Of a DNA stretch of 64,000 bases, positions 37,621 through 46,809 are shown one piece after another. This DNA comes from Candidatus Marimicrobium litorale. GTDB taxonomy: Bacteria; Pseudomonadota; Gammaproteobacteria; Pseudomonadales; Halieaceae. Position 1 is the first letter of the stretch. Each line of letters begins with the position of its first letter. Both the position numbers and the translations under genes were made by a program. Under the pieces are notes generated by a model that saw nothing but the letters and a program-made list of their open reading frames with translations, did not search any database and was not told where the DNA came from. The stretch is taken from contig NZ_SHNO01000001.1 of assembly GCF_026262645.1 (NCBI RefSeq), positions 3,224,001 through 3,288,000 of the forward strand, in the 5' to 3' direction.

Positions 37621-39084
37621 CTATAGAGACTCATCAATCTCCGCGTGTATACGCGTTTCGATGTAGTCAAAAAATGGGTTATGCCGTAGGCGCATAAACT
37701 GGCTTAGCGGAGCAATAAGCAAGCGGGTTTCCCCGCGTGGCTGCATTGCTCCCAGAGACAGGCCACGATAAACGTTTTCTTCCGTTAGCCCGTTGCCATA
37801 AACCGGGTCTTCTGGCGCAAAGGGAATGGCTACATGCGACAGCGAATAAACACCCTGCGGCCAAATGATTGGCAGGGCCGTCGTCTCTACATGGTTACTG
37901 AATGGCGCTTTTGTTCTCTGTGCCAGTTGCAGTGAACCGGGCGAGGTGTTGGTGATCACGGTGAGCTGGTACGACAGATTTTCATCGGCCTTCAGGCGTA
38001 AAAGCGGCGACGCGTTAGCTGCCGGGATGAATGGCGTCAATTCAGCGTTGCGGTTTACATCAAAGATCACAAGCTCACTGTCGAGATTATCTAACCGCCC
38101 GTAGAGTCGCTGGATAGTGGCGGATGTGTGTACCGTGGCATCTGTCCAGGATAAAAATGTCAGAATGCCTGGAAAATTAGCCAGCCTCTCTGCGCTGTGC
38201 GCACGTCGCATACCAGCCCGCAAAGCGGCGGTGACTGCCCAGGCCTGTTGCGCCGCGTTTTTGGGAAAAGAGTTGTATTTGAAAGGGTCGAACTCTGGCT
38301 GAATCCCCAGCCAGCGCGACTGAGCAAAATAGGGGATCCAACCCCACATCTTGTACCAGTTGGCGAACTTGGCCACTGCGGCGATACCGATTTCTGGTGA
38401 GAATAGCAGCAATTGCTCTGGCATTGGCAGGCTGTCGTCGAACAATGCATCCAGCGCATATTTAACAGCGAGGCCCCCGCCATTGGAGTAACCCCCCAAA
38501 AAAAAGGGCAGATCACTACCAATACGTTGACGCACATGCCGGGCGCCAAGACGGCTGGCGGCCTGCCAATCCTCCCACTTCACTTCGGTTAGGGCTGCCG
38601 GTATCGTGCCATGGCCGGGCATACGTAAAACGAGCACATAAAAACCGCGCGTGTAAAGAATTTCGGCAAGCTTCCTCATACTGTAAGGAGAGTCTGTGAG
38701 TCCGTGCAATAACAGGGCGCCGCCTCTGATATTGTCTGGGATCAATTCAAAACTGCGATTCCAGTTTTGCTCCGGCCAAGCAGGGTCCTGAGGACCGCCG
38801 CGTCGGTAGCGGCTATAGTGCATGGCACCGGTGTCCTGCTGCGGTTGGTAAATCTCGCGATCCAGTTCGTCAAATAAGCGCTGTTCCTGAGTCAGGTAAT
38901 CGGCTAGGTGATAGCTTTCATTCAGATCGTCAGCACGGAACTCAGACCTCAGCTGTGTGCTATGCCAACTTTGTAAGGCCGGCATGGTGCGTGATTCGAA
39001 AGCCCAGGCGAGCAACAGCGCAGAGACGATGAAGACAAGACCGAGTAGCAGTCGGAAGCCAAGCCTAATCAGCTTTATAACCAT
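37621..39084 (-). CDS. Membrane-anchored alpha/beta hydrolase (lysophospholipase-like)
   Basis: 487 residues. One N-terminal membrane anchor (about 5-28). The catalytic part begins near residue 125 with ALLLHGLTDSPYSMRKLAE, then RMPGHGTIPAALTEVKWEDW and nucleophile elbow GGYSNGGGLAVKYAL, typical of the serine aminopeptidase/monoglyceride lipase group. The last 120 residues (VYGNGLTEENVYRGLSLGAM) are longer than in monoglyceride lipases. Substrate unknown; probably lipid esters at the inner membrane. ATG 39084 follows GAAGGGATTTC. Confidence 0.85.
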   Translation of the reverse strand: MVIKLIRLGFRLLLGLVFIVSALLLAWAFESRTMPALQSWHSTQLRSEFRADDLNESYHLADYLTQEQRLFDELDREIYQPQQDTGAMHYSRYRRGGPQDPAWPEQNWNRSFELIPDNIRGGALLLHGLTDSPYSMRKLAEILYTRGFYVLVLRMPGHGTIPAALTEVKWEDWQAASRLGARHVRQRIGSDLPFFLGGYSNGGGLAVKYALDALFDDSLPMPEQLLLFSPEIGIAAVAKFANWYKMWGWIPYFAQSRWLGIQPEFDPFKYNSFPKNAAQQAWAVTAALRAGMRRAHSAERLANFPGILTFLSWTDATVHTSATIQRLYGRLDNLDSELVIFDVNRNAELTPFIPAANASPLLRLKADENLSYQLTVITNTSPGSLQLAQRTKAPFSNHVETTALPIIWPQGVYSLSHVAIPFAPEDPVYGNGLTEENVYRGLSLGAMQPRGETRLLIAPLSQFMRLRHNPFFDYIETRIHAEIDESL

Positions 39085-39503
39085 GAAATCCCTTCTCCTA
39101 ACTCTGCCATCAGTGGCGGGTGAACTCTGATCTTAACATCGCATCTTGAGACTAAATACGCCGGCTACAGGAAAATAAGTTGCTATTGCAGTGTGTCAGG
39201 CAGTGTCTGCTTCGCTCGTCATCGATCAACCCCATCAAAATATAAAGTCATCAAGGAAAAAGTCAGCTATAACTGCGAGGCTCTTCTGCGCTCCGAGCGC
39301 TCGATAGTGTTGCCAACACCGATGAGATGAGCACTCATCGACAAGATCCTCTGACATTGGAGTGAAAAGTATAGATCAAAGAGTGAGCCGTTGGGAAAAA
39401 CAGCGGGTTGCGATTAGTGTGAGGCTATCGGGGAGACAACCGGTGCGTGGGCATAGTGGCACTCACGGGAGTAGTGCGTTTGTGTTTCTGGCAGACAATA
39501 AAA
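39085..39503. other. Intergenic stretch, no gene seen
   Basis: About 420 bases upstream of the hydrolase. Only spurious short frames; probably holds its promoter. Confidence 0.4.
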
Positions 39504-39519
39504 ACCCGCCGAAGCGGGT
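39501..39519 (-). terminator. Rho-independent terminator of the small membrane protein gene
   Basis: ACCCGC-CGAA-GCGGGT six-pair stem with a stable tetraloop; on the minus strand it is followed by TTTTATTG. It lies 150 bp beyond the stop of the gene ending at 39673. Confidence 0.6.
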
Positions 39520-39672
39520 AAAAAGCGCCTGGATGGCTGGAAAAAGATACTGTGTGTGGGATGAGCGGGTTGCGTAGGCAGGTACTATGGATGGTCAGAC
39601 AGATCCTAAATCATCCGCGATTAACCGAGGCAGGTGCTCGCCAATGCCTTTTAGAGTATGCACTGCCGTGCG

Positions 39673-39969
39673 TCAATCTTGCTGCTCCTTACGCAGATGC
39701 AGCAACCATGAGCTCCCGTTTTTCTCTGCATCGTAAAATACGGCAACGGTAAAAAAAATCATTAGCAGCAAGACGATGTGCGCAGCGACGCTGATCCCGA
39801 AATAGATAATGCTCCCGAGATAAATGGCGAACGTGCCACTCCACATAGTTGCCAGAATGATCATAATAAATAGTCTGCTGGGCGGATCGGGTATGTGACG
39901 CAGCGGGTTTTTGGTGGAATCAAATATGTAGGTATAGGCGTCATAGAGGCGCAGTGCGAGTTTCTTCAT
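39673..39969 (-). CDS. Small membrane protein, unrecognised
   Basis: 98 residues, start at ATG 39969 with AAGGTGACGAAC before it. Two membrane segments (about 33-52 and 58-78: FIMIILATMWSGTFAIYLGS and ISVAAHIVLLLMIFFTVAVF), a basic N-terminal helix (MKKLALRLYDAYTYIF) and a charged tail. I do not recognise the family. Its own terminator suggests a single-gene transcript. Confidence 0.7.
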   Translation of the reverse strand: MKKLALRLYDAYTYIFDSTKNPLRHIPDPPSRLFIMIILATMWSGTFAIYLGSIIYFGISVAAHIVLLLMIFFTVAVFYDAEKNGSSWLLHLRKEQQD

Positions 39970-40401
39970 GTTCGTCACCTTTTATTGTCTGTTTAGGTGT
40001 TTACGCCCAACCTGCTCAATTGGATTATCCTGATGACTAATTCGGGCTGGGCAGACGAAATCCGGCGGTTTTGTGCACTTTATGGCGGCAATATCCGATG
40101 ATAGGGGGATATATCCGGGCCTGGGAGCGGGAAATGATGCGGTTACGCCCTGCGTATAGTCTAAAATAGGGAGGGAAACTCCTGTCAGGATGCGGCTGCG
40201 TGGCTTGACAGCAGCATCAATCCTTGGGGTAGAGGGCACGTTTTGTCAGATAACGCGCAATGAGCAGTGAAGAGACTGCCCCTGCCGGCGCCTTGCATTG
40301 CTGGGCAGACCGAAAATACCCTAAAGCAGTGATAGCGGCGCTACACCGGGTATGCTGGAACCTAAGTGCAACCGTAAACGTTTAACCAGAGAGAAGACAA
40401 C
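39970..40401. other. Divergent promoter region, no gene seen
   Basis: About 430 bases between divergent genes. No convincing gene. Confidence 0.4.
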
Positions 40402-40932
40402 ATGACAAGCCCCAATCTGAAGGAAAGACTCGATGCTATTTTCGACGCACACATGAATGCAGAACTGGCTGGCAATCTCGATGAGACTCTGGCGACCATG
40501 GCGCCGAATCCACATCTCGTGAATGTTCCTACAATGGTTGGAGGACAGGGCGCGGCGGCAGTGCGGAGATTCTACTCCAAGCGACTGATCGGGCAGTTTT
40601 TCCCTCCTGATGCCGTATTTGAGACAATTTCGCGCACTTACGGCGAGGATCGGCTCGTCGATCAGCTGATCATATCGTTCACCCACACGATAAAGATGGA
40701 CCATATTCTCCCCGGCGTTGACCCGACCGGAAAACCTGTAGAGGCGGTTTTCGTTGTGATTGTTGGCATAGAAGGTGACAAGGTCTCCTACGAGCATATT
40801 TTATGGGATCAGGCGAGCGTTCTTGTCCAGATTGGGCTGCTCGACCCTGAGGGGCTGCCGGTTGTCGGAGCAGGTGCTGCAGCGAAACTACGAAACCCCG
40901 CCTTGCCGGATCCTTTCTTCAATGAGGGATAA
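40402..40932 (+). CDS. SnoaL-like / NTF2-fold protein
   Basis: 176 residues with the cone-shaped NTF2-like pattern: LKERLDAIFDAHMNAELAGN, RRFYSKRLIGQFFPPDAVFE, VDQLIISFTHTIKMDHILPG and EGDKVSYEHILWDQASVLVQ. Such proteins include polyketide cyclases, ketosteroid isomerases and lone binding proteins. In this context isomerisation of a cyclic ketone is possible but no catalytic residue can be assigned. ATG 40402 follows AGAGAGAAGACAAC. Confidence 0.82.
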   Translation: MTSPNLKERLDAIFDAHMNAELAGNLDETLATMAPNPHLVNVPTMVGGQGAAAVRRFYSKRLIGQFFPPDAVFETISRTYGEDRLVDQLIISFTHTIKMDHILPGVDPTGKPVEAVFVVIVGIEGDKVSYEHILWDQASVLVQIGLLDPEGLPVVGAGAAAKLRNPALPDPFFNEG

Positions 40933-41111
40933 CAGAGGAAAATGCAGCTGCACTGGCTGGGGCGCATATGCGCTGGGTCTGCAGAGTGATGGTGGGTGCA
41001 ATCGCAGCCGCGGTACTTTCGATCGAGCGTAGGTGGGAAAACTGACTATAGCCTGCGCAAGGTTGGACTATTCAGCCGTCCTGTCGGCATTTTTAACACA
41101 CAAGGCAGTCT

Positions 41112-42908
41112 TTAAAGCACGTTAGTAGAGCCATGCTCAGCTATGATTTCAGCGTTAATGGCGGCCTGTTCAGCCCCGGCATCTACCGCACTGCAACGAC
41201 CGTTTTCCCATGTTTCGTACGCTGTATAGTCTGGCTCGCCGACTTTTGTTAACGTATCCCACACAAGAAGGCAGAGTTCCAGGCCTGACAAAAGCTCTGA
41301 CTGCTTGGCTTCGTTCAGCAGACTTGACATCGTCGATCGATCACGCGAAACACGAAGGCCATCGGCTACATCCAGATGAATGAAGTCTCGATCATCCGTC
41401 GAGAAAGCTGGCCAGTCTATGGGCAACTTGGGCTTACCGGTTCGGGCGAAGCCAGCCCATGCAGACATCATAATTTCGCGCATTTCCTCTCGCGATTCGC
41501 TTTCGGGGTAAATGTAGTCAGATATTGGACCGTAAGTATAATTTCCGGTCACAAATGCGATATCAATACCATGCGCGGCCCCGATCAGTTTTGGAAAATC
41601 TGCGAAAAAAGAGTCTTCCTGATCATCCCAATCAAAACGGTAGGCATATAAGTCTGGGTATCCTGCTGTTTCCATCGCGGCCAGGGGCTCGTCAACGCCC
41701 CTTACCTTCCATGCGTCTGATCGGATACGCGTCCAGAAATCATAGAGATCGGGATTTTTAATCTTGAGACGCGGCGGCAACAGCCGCGTGAAAAGATAGT
41801 CGGCGTCTACAAAGTATCGATGCGTACCCAGCCATAGTGTAACCTCGTCACGGTTTGCTCCCGCGATAACAGGCACGTCCTTGGCTCTCGCACTGTCTGC
41901 CAGTGCCGCGAGCATGCCGTCCTTTGGAATAACGATTCCATCAGCTGTCGACAGCGGTATATCACCATCGTTGTCGAGTGCGGTGTAGTGTTCTAAAAGC
42001 CGAGTACCTGAAACGCCATAGATGGATTCTGATGAAACATCCGGAATCTCGCCCGACTCAAGCATGGCCGAAAAGAGTTGTGAACTGGAGCGGCGCATTT
42101 CGGGGTGGTCATCGCTATGATTAATCGCTTCATTTACCGTAGCTGTTTCCAGATAACCTGATTGTGAAATTGCTTTGTGAAATAGACCCTCACTCAACGG
42201 ACTAGCGAGCAGCGCAAAGACATTATGCCCACCCGCCGATTCGCCAAACACCGTAACGTTATCTGGATCACCGCCGAAGTTTCCAATATTATTTTGCACC
42301 CAATCCAGTGCCAGAATAATATCCAGCGTTCCGAAATTCGAACTGCGATCGAGCCCTTTCGCCGTCTCTTGCACGGCTGGATGACTGAACCAGCCGAGTG
42401 GTCCGAGCCGATAGTTGATCGTAACGACGATCACGTTTTCCGCTTCAACCAGTGCGGAGAAGTCGTAATAACCCTTGTAGCCTGCAGTATTTCCCCCCCC
42501 GTGAATCCAGAACATGACGGGCAGAGGCTCGCTAGTCTCAGTCAGCGACGGTGCCTTTATATCTAGGTATAAACAGTCCTCTGACCCGACTACGCCTTCA
42601 CCGGGTACGCCGCCTGCGTTACTCGCAATCTGCAGACACGCGACAGTATCTCGAGTAATAATTTCGCTTAAAGGCGACTCGACAGATCTCGGAGCACGCC
42701 AGCGTAAGTCGTTTATTGGAGGTTGCGCATAAGGAATATCACGCCAGGTCTTCACCGCATCATCAATTTCAGCGAGAACTGGGCCGGAGGTTGTGTCCAC
42801 GGGTAGGTGATTAGATGACGTATCGGTGTCGCTTCTAGGCGAGCATGCCAAAACGAGAACGAGTGCCATCGCTATGAGTACAAACCGGTTAATGCGGGTT
42901 ACAAACAT
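41112..42908 (-). CDS. Type-B carboxylesterase lipoprotein
   Basis: 598 residues, cholinesterase-like alpha/beta hydrolase. Signal peptide ends in a lipobox VLAC followed by a Ser/Asp-rich tether. Motifs: IPYAQPPINDLRWRAP, SEDCLYLDI, MFWIHGGGNTAGY (oxyanion), nucleophile in GGDPDNVTVFGESAGGHNVF, and GAAHGIDIAFV carrying the catalytic His region. Broad esterase activity at the envelope expected; exact substrate unknown. Confidence 0.93.
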   Translation of the reverse strand: MFVTRINRFVLIAMALVLVLACSPRSDTDTSSNHLPVDTTSGPVLAEIDDAVKTWRDIPYAQPPINDLRWRAPRSVESPLSEIITRDTVACLQIASNAGGVPGEGVVGSEDCLYLDIKAPSLTETSEPLPVMFWIHGGGNTAGYKGYYDFSALVEAENVIVVTINYRLGPLGWFSHPAVQETAKGLDRSSNFGTLDIILALDWVQNNIGNFGGDPDNVTVFGESAGGHNVFALLASPLSEGLFHKAISQSGYLETATVNEAINHSDDHPEMRRSSSQLFSAMLESGEIPDVSSESIYGVSGTRLLEHYTALDNDGDIPLSTADGIVIPKDGMLAALADSARAKDVPVIAGANRDEVTLWLGTHRYFVDADYLFTRLLPPRLKIKNPDLYDFWTRIRSDAWKVRGVDEPLAAMETAGYPDLYAYRFDWDDQEDSFFADFPKLIGAAHGIDIAFVTGNYTYGPISDYIYPESESREEMREIMMSAWAGFARTGKPKLPIDWPAFSTDDRDFIHLDVADGLRVSRDRSTMSSLLNEAKQSELLSGLELCLLVWDTLTKVGEPDYTAYETWENGRCSAVDAGAEQAAINAEIIAEHGSTNVL

Positions 42909-43159
42909 GTAGGGAATCTCGATTCGCTGCAGGTGAGTGGCATCGTATTATAGGCCTGAGGCAGGTCTAATACCTAGAGTCTTGACCGAGATGCGGCAGA
43001 GCTGCAGCGCGAGTGACAGTGAAAGGTTTAGAATTATAAAACTTATATAAATCAATAATATGCTGAAGAAAAACTGGTTTTCGGCTCGGCCGTCCGATCC
43101 GCCATCTATCGATCGTGAGTAAACAGGGCGGAGGAGGTCAGATGTACGGCCTGTGTTGC

Positions 43160-44410
43160 TTATGCGCTGGCTTCGGGATCGAAAGTGATCTGCATTTCTT
43201 TGATGCCGTTCACAAAATAGTCCCGAACATATTTTACTGGCGCAGAAAATTTTGGATTTTTTAACCTGGGAAGAAGTTCTTTGAACATGATATGCATTTC
43301 CATTCGGGCAAGATGCGAGCCCAGGCAAAAATGCTGGCCAATCCCAAAGGCGCGGTGTTCTCGGTAAAGTCCAGGCATACGCTGTGAGCGCGTTATATCA
43401 AAGCTCAGGGGGTCATCGAACACTGTTTCATCGAGGTTAATAGAATGCCAGTGCAAAATGAGCTTATCACCTTTCAAAAGTTGCTGGCCTCCGAGTTCTA
43501 CATCCTCTTTTAACGTGCGCCGCATGCCAGAGAACGCCGCATTGTAACGTAGCATTTCTTCACAGGCATCGGGTATTAAATCTGGATTATCCACCAGCAT
43601 TTGGAGTTGATCTGGATGTTCCATCAAGAGCCGCATGCCGTGCGCAGTGACAGACCTCGTGCTTTCGTTACCGGCAACTATAAGTAAAAGGAAGAAAAGT
43701 TGAAATTCAGTTTCAGTGAGTTTTTCATTTTCCACTATCCCGTCCAGCAAAGCTCCAACAATATTCGTCAGCGGCGTCTCGGCATGCTTTTTTGCCAACT
43801 CTCCTGCATACAGATAGATGTTTGCCGATGCTTCCTGCGCCGTAGCTTCAGGGTCATCCCCTGACATGTCTGAATCCTCCATAAACATCATCTGGTTGGT
43901 CCACTTAAAGATTTTCTTACGATCCTCTTTTGGTACCCCACACAGATCCAGTATCGCCATCAGCGGCAGTTCGCTCGCCACATCATAGACAAATTCGCAC
44001 TGTCCCCGTGATGCTACCTTGTCAATTATTTCTCTGGCATAACGGGAAAACGTCTCATGATAATTCTCTACGGCTTTGGGAGTGAATGCATTACGGCCGA
44101 TACGGCGAAATTTTTGATGTTTTGGCGGGTCCATATTGACCAGCATCTGTGCTTGCATGGCAATCGTTTCATCGTCGAACTCAGTAGGAACGGCCGTTCT
44201 CTCTTCACTTGAAAAGATCAACGGATGTTTGCCAATAAAATCAGCTTCCGTTCTGCCCATTACCGCCCAGTAAGGAATACCCGTTAGTGGATCTTCGATT
44301 TTAACAATGGGCCCTCCGGCTTGTTTACGAAGTTCCTGAAGCTTGACCTGATGATTCCCCGTGACGTAAAAATCCGGGTCCAGAATATTGGCGTAAGGGC
44401 AAGCGGACAT
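43160..44410 (-). CDS. Second cytochrome P450
   Basis: 416 residues, close paralogue of the P450 at 7268-8506, with matching blocks along the whole chain (EDPLTGIPYWAV; LVNMDPPKH; AFTPKAVE; DYFVNGIKEM). Start set at ATG 44410 (MSACPYANILDPDFY) behind CAGGAGTGCCGTTA; a GTG nine bases earlier would overlap that site. I-helix AGNEST, ExxR in CEEMLRYN, heme loop FGIGQHFCLGSHLARME with ligand Cys362. No ferredoxin or reductase adjoins it. Substrate unknown. Confidence 0.95.
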   Translation of the reverse strand: MSACPYANILDPDFYVTGNHQVKLQELRKQAGGPIVKIEDPLTGIPYWAVMGRTEADFIGKHPLIFSSEERTAVPTEFDDETIAMQAQMLVNMDPPKHQKFRRIGRNAFTPKAVENYHETFSRYAREIIDKVASRGQCEFVYDVASELPLMAILDLCGVPKEDRKKIFKWTNQMMFMEDSDMSGDDPEATAQEASANIYLYAGELAKKHAETPLTNIVGALLDGIVENEKLTETEFQLFFLLLIVAGNESTRSVTAHGMRLLMEHPDQLQMLVDNPDLIPDACEEMLRYNAAFSGMRRTLKEDVELGGQQLLKGDKLILHWHSINLDETVFDDPLSFDITRSQRMPGLYREHRAFGIGQHFCLGSHLARMEMHIMFKELLPRLKNPKFSAPVKYVRDYFVNGIKEMQITFDPEASA

Positions 44411-44949
44411 TAACGGCACTCCTGTGCATGATAGGGAGGACTGGGCCTCGGGCGGAATTTGTCAGGCTAGAGACAGTGTAGGCGCTAATTCGGCCATAAC
44501 AAGTCAAAACGTTGCTGAATTTGCAGGATTTTAGCGTATCCATAGCCCAGTGTTTCGTGACCGGCTGGCAGTAGCTGAGTCTTCATTATCCAGCAGCCCT
44601 CACTTAGGCAGATTTATGTCAGCGATAGACGGTGGATCGACTGTAATTCGTTATTGCCACTACTCACATTGTGTGGTTTCCCTCGTTCAAGCTTCCTATA
44701 TTCATCAGTCGACGGATTGACGGACGGAGATTCAGTTTGTGGTGGCAGAAAAATCGAGCTATCTTTAATTTAAGGCGGCTATGTGGTGAGCAACCCGAGA
44801 CGCTGGAGGCAATCGAGTCCTTGACGTAACTGCTCGACTACCAATTCTTGCTGTTTTTAAAGGGCGCACCCGAGCAACACAGGATTGCCTACAGCACTTG
44901 GTTGCTAGTTTTTCGCTAGTGTACGCAATTGTGACTACAGGAAATGTTC
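44411..44949. other. Divergent promoter region, no gene seen
   Basis: About 540 bases between the divergent P450 and PhoD genes; no convincing frame or RNA. Confidence 0.4.
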
Positions 44950-46683
44950 ATGACCAAAAAGTCGATGATGAAGCGCCGTGCCGTAGTGAAAGGTATTGCA
45001 GCCTCCTCGCTACTTCCGCTATTGGGAATGAACCTGATGGGCTGTTCCGATAGCTCAGACAGTGGTGGCGCGCAAGAATTCGATGATATCGACGTGGAAT
45101 TTCTCCACGGCGTTGCCTCTGGCGATCCGCTGCATGACAGGGTCATCCTCTGGACGCGCGTCACCCCGCAGGCGGAAGGTCGACCGAGGGTAACCTGGGA
45201 GATAGCTAACGATGCGGCGTTCAGCGAGATCGTGGCAAGCGGTTCTGGCACCACCTCGGCAGACGTAGATTATACGGTAAAGATAGACGCCGCTGATCTG
45301 CAAGCAGGAAGTCATTACTACTATCGTTTTACAAGCGGTGGTGTCGTCTCTGCAGTGGGTCAGACGCGTACCCTCCCGGCTGGCTCGGTCGAGACTGCCA
45401 ATTTCGCGGTGGTATCTTGCTCTAACTACCCCGCTGGGTTTTTTCATGTGTATCGGGAGGTTGCCAACAGCGACGTCGACGCGGTGCTGCATCTGGGCGA
45501 CTATATTTACGAATACGGTGTGTCAGGTTATGCAAGTGATCGCGCAGAGGAGCTGGGTCGCACGGTTCAGCCCGAGAATGAGATTATTAGTTTGTCGGAC
45601 TACCGCACTCGCTATGCGATTTATCGTACTGATGTGGATCTGCAGGCGGCCCACGCCGCACATCCGTTTTTTATCACCTGGGACGATCACGAAATAGCGA
45701 ATGATGCTTGGCGTGAGGGTGCAGAGAATCACGATCCCGCCAGTGAGGGTGAGTATCAAGCTCGGAAGCTTGCCGCTATTCAGGCCTGGTATGAATGGCA
45801 GCCGGTGCGCCCGCCCCGAGACGAGCGCGAGATCATCTACCGCCAGTTTCGATTCGGTGATTTATTGGATCTTATAATGCTGGATACTCGAGTGATTGGT
45901 CGCGATCAGCAGTTCACTTACACCGAGTTTGCCAATGGCGGCAAGATCGACGTGGAGCGCGCGCGCGCTGCGTTCGGTGCCGCGGACCGCACATTGCTGG
46001 GAGGATCCCAGCTCGACTGGCTTCGTGATCAACTAGCCGCGAGTAATACTCGCTGGCAGGTGCTTGGGCAACAGGTGCTGATGGGCCGTTATCAGCTGCC
46101 CGCCAGCATACTTGAAGCGCTGGATCCGGGTCTCGCAGGTCCCGATGCAATCGCCGAGGGTACCGCCGCAGTATTCGCGGCGCTGGAGGCCAAAAATAAA
46201 TCATCTGAAGACCGCACCCTGGAGGAGCAAGCCCTTCTCGATTCCGCCGTTCCATATAACCTCGATGCGTGGGATGGCTATGCCGCTGAGCGCGACGACC
46301 TGTTGCGTTTTGCCCGGGACGTCGACAGCAAGCTTATAGCTCTGGCAGGTGACACGCACAATGCATGGTCTAGCCAGCTTACGACGCCCGAGGGAAGTAT
46401 TGCTGGCGTTGAATTTGGCTGTGCAAGTGTCAGCTCTCCCGGTCTTGAGGGCGTGCTTGGGGCGGAGAATGCCGCCTTGTTTGCACCTATTGTCGCTACT
46501 TTAGTCGACGACCTGAAAAGCGCTAATCTCGCCAACCGAGGGTATTTATATGTTGCGCTTACGCAAGATACGGTCGAGGCGGAACAGCGCTTCATCAGCG
46601 GTATCGATTCGCGTAACTATGTCGTGGAAGCCGAAAAAACAGTTTCTATACGTGTAAACCGCGGTGATATGGTTTTACGCTGA
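44950..46683 (+). CDS. phoD: PhoD-type alkaline phosphatase / phosphodiesterase lipoprotein
   Basis: 577 residues; ATG 44950 is preferred over ATG 44944 because ACAGGAAATG is then properly spaced. A twin-arginine start (MKRRAVVKG) followed by a hydrophobic core and a lipobox-like LMGC suggests Tat export and lipidation. The N-terminal PhoD domain (FLHGVASGDPLHDRVILWTRVTP) precedes the metallophosphatase core: FAVVSCSNYPAGFF, LHLGDYIYEYG, FITWDDHEIAND and ALAGDTHNAW, which bind Fe/Ca in PhoD. Releases phosphate from mono- and diesters at the envelope. No Pho-box was identified with confidence. Confidence 0.93.
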   Translation: MTKKSMMKRRAVVKGIAASSLLPLLGMNLMGCSDSSDSGGAQEFDDIDVEFLHGVASGDPLHDRVILWTRVTPQAEGRPRVTWEIANDAAFSEIVASGSGTTSADVDYTVKIDAADLQAGSHYYYRFTSGGVVSAVGQTRTLPAGSVETANFAVVSCSNYPAGFFHVYREVANSDVDAVLHLGDYIYEYGVSGYASDRAEELGRTVQPENEIISLSDYRTRYAIYRTDVDLQAAHAAHPFFITWDDHEIANDAWREGAENHDPASEGEYQARKLAAIQAWYEWQPVRPPRDEREIIYRQFRFGDLLDLIMLDTRVIGRDQQFTYTEFANGGKIDVERARAAFGAADRTLLGGSQLDWLRDQLAASNTRWQVLGQQVLMGRYQLPASILEALDPGLAGPDAIAEGTAAVFAALEAKNKSSEDRTLEEQALLDSAVPYNLDAWDGYAAERDDLLRFARDVDSKLIALAGDTHNAWSSQLTTPEGSIAGVEFGCASVSSPGLEGVLGAENAALFAPIVATLVDDLKSANLANRGYLYVALTQDTVEAEQRFISGIDSRNYVVEAEKTVSIRVNRGDMVLR

Positions 46684-46781
46684 GCCTGTTGGTAGGTTAA
46701 CAGCTGCTTGTAGTGACGAGGCTATCCCAAAAAGCTTTGAGGCATAGCGCGTCCTCATAGGGGGCCTCGTGGCGCTGCTAG

Positions 46782-46809
46782 CGGTAAGTCTGCCTTACCG
46801 TTATTGTTT
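46782..46809 (+). terminator. Terminator after phoD
   Basis: CGGTAAG-TCTGC-CTTACCG, a seven-pair perfect stem with a five-base loop, followed by TTATTGTTT. It overlaps the end of the convergent esterase gene. Confidence 0.45.

Noticed and set aside
37320-37670. 116-codon minus-strand frame next to yghU
   Set aside because: It overlaps the end of the neighbouring hydrolase gene and has no recognised domain or clear ribosome-binding site; kept only as a note in the intergenic entry.
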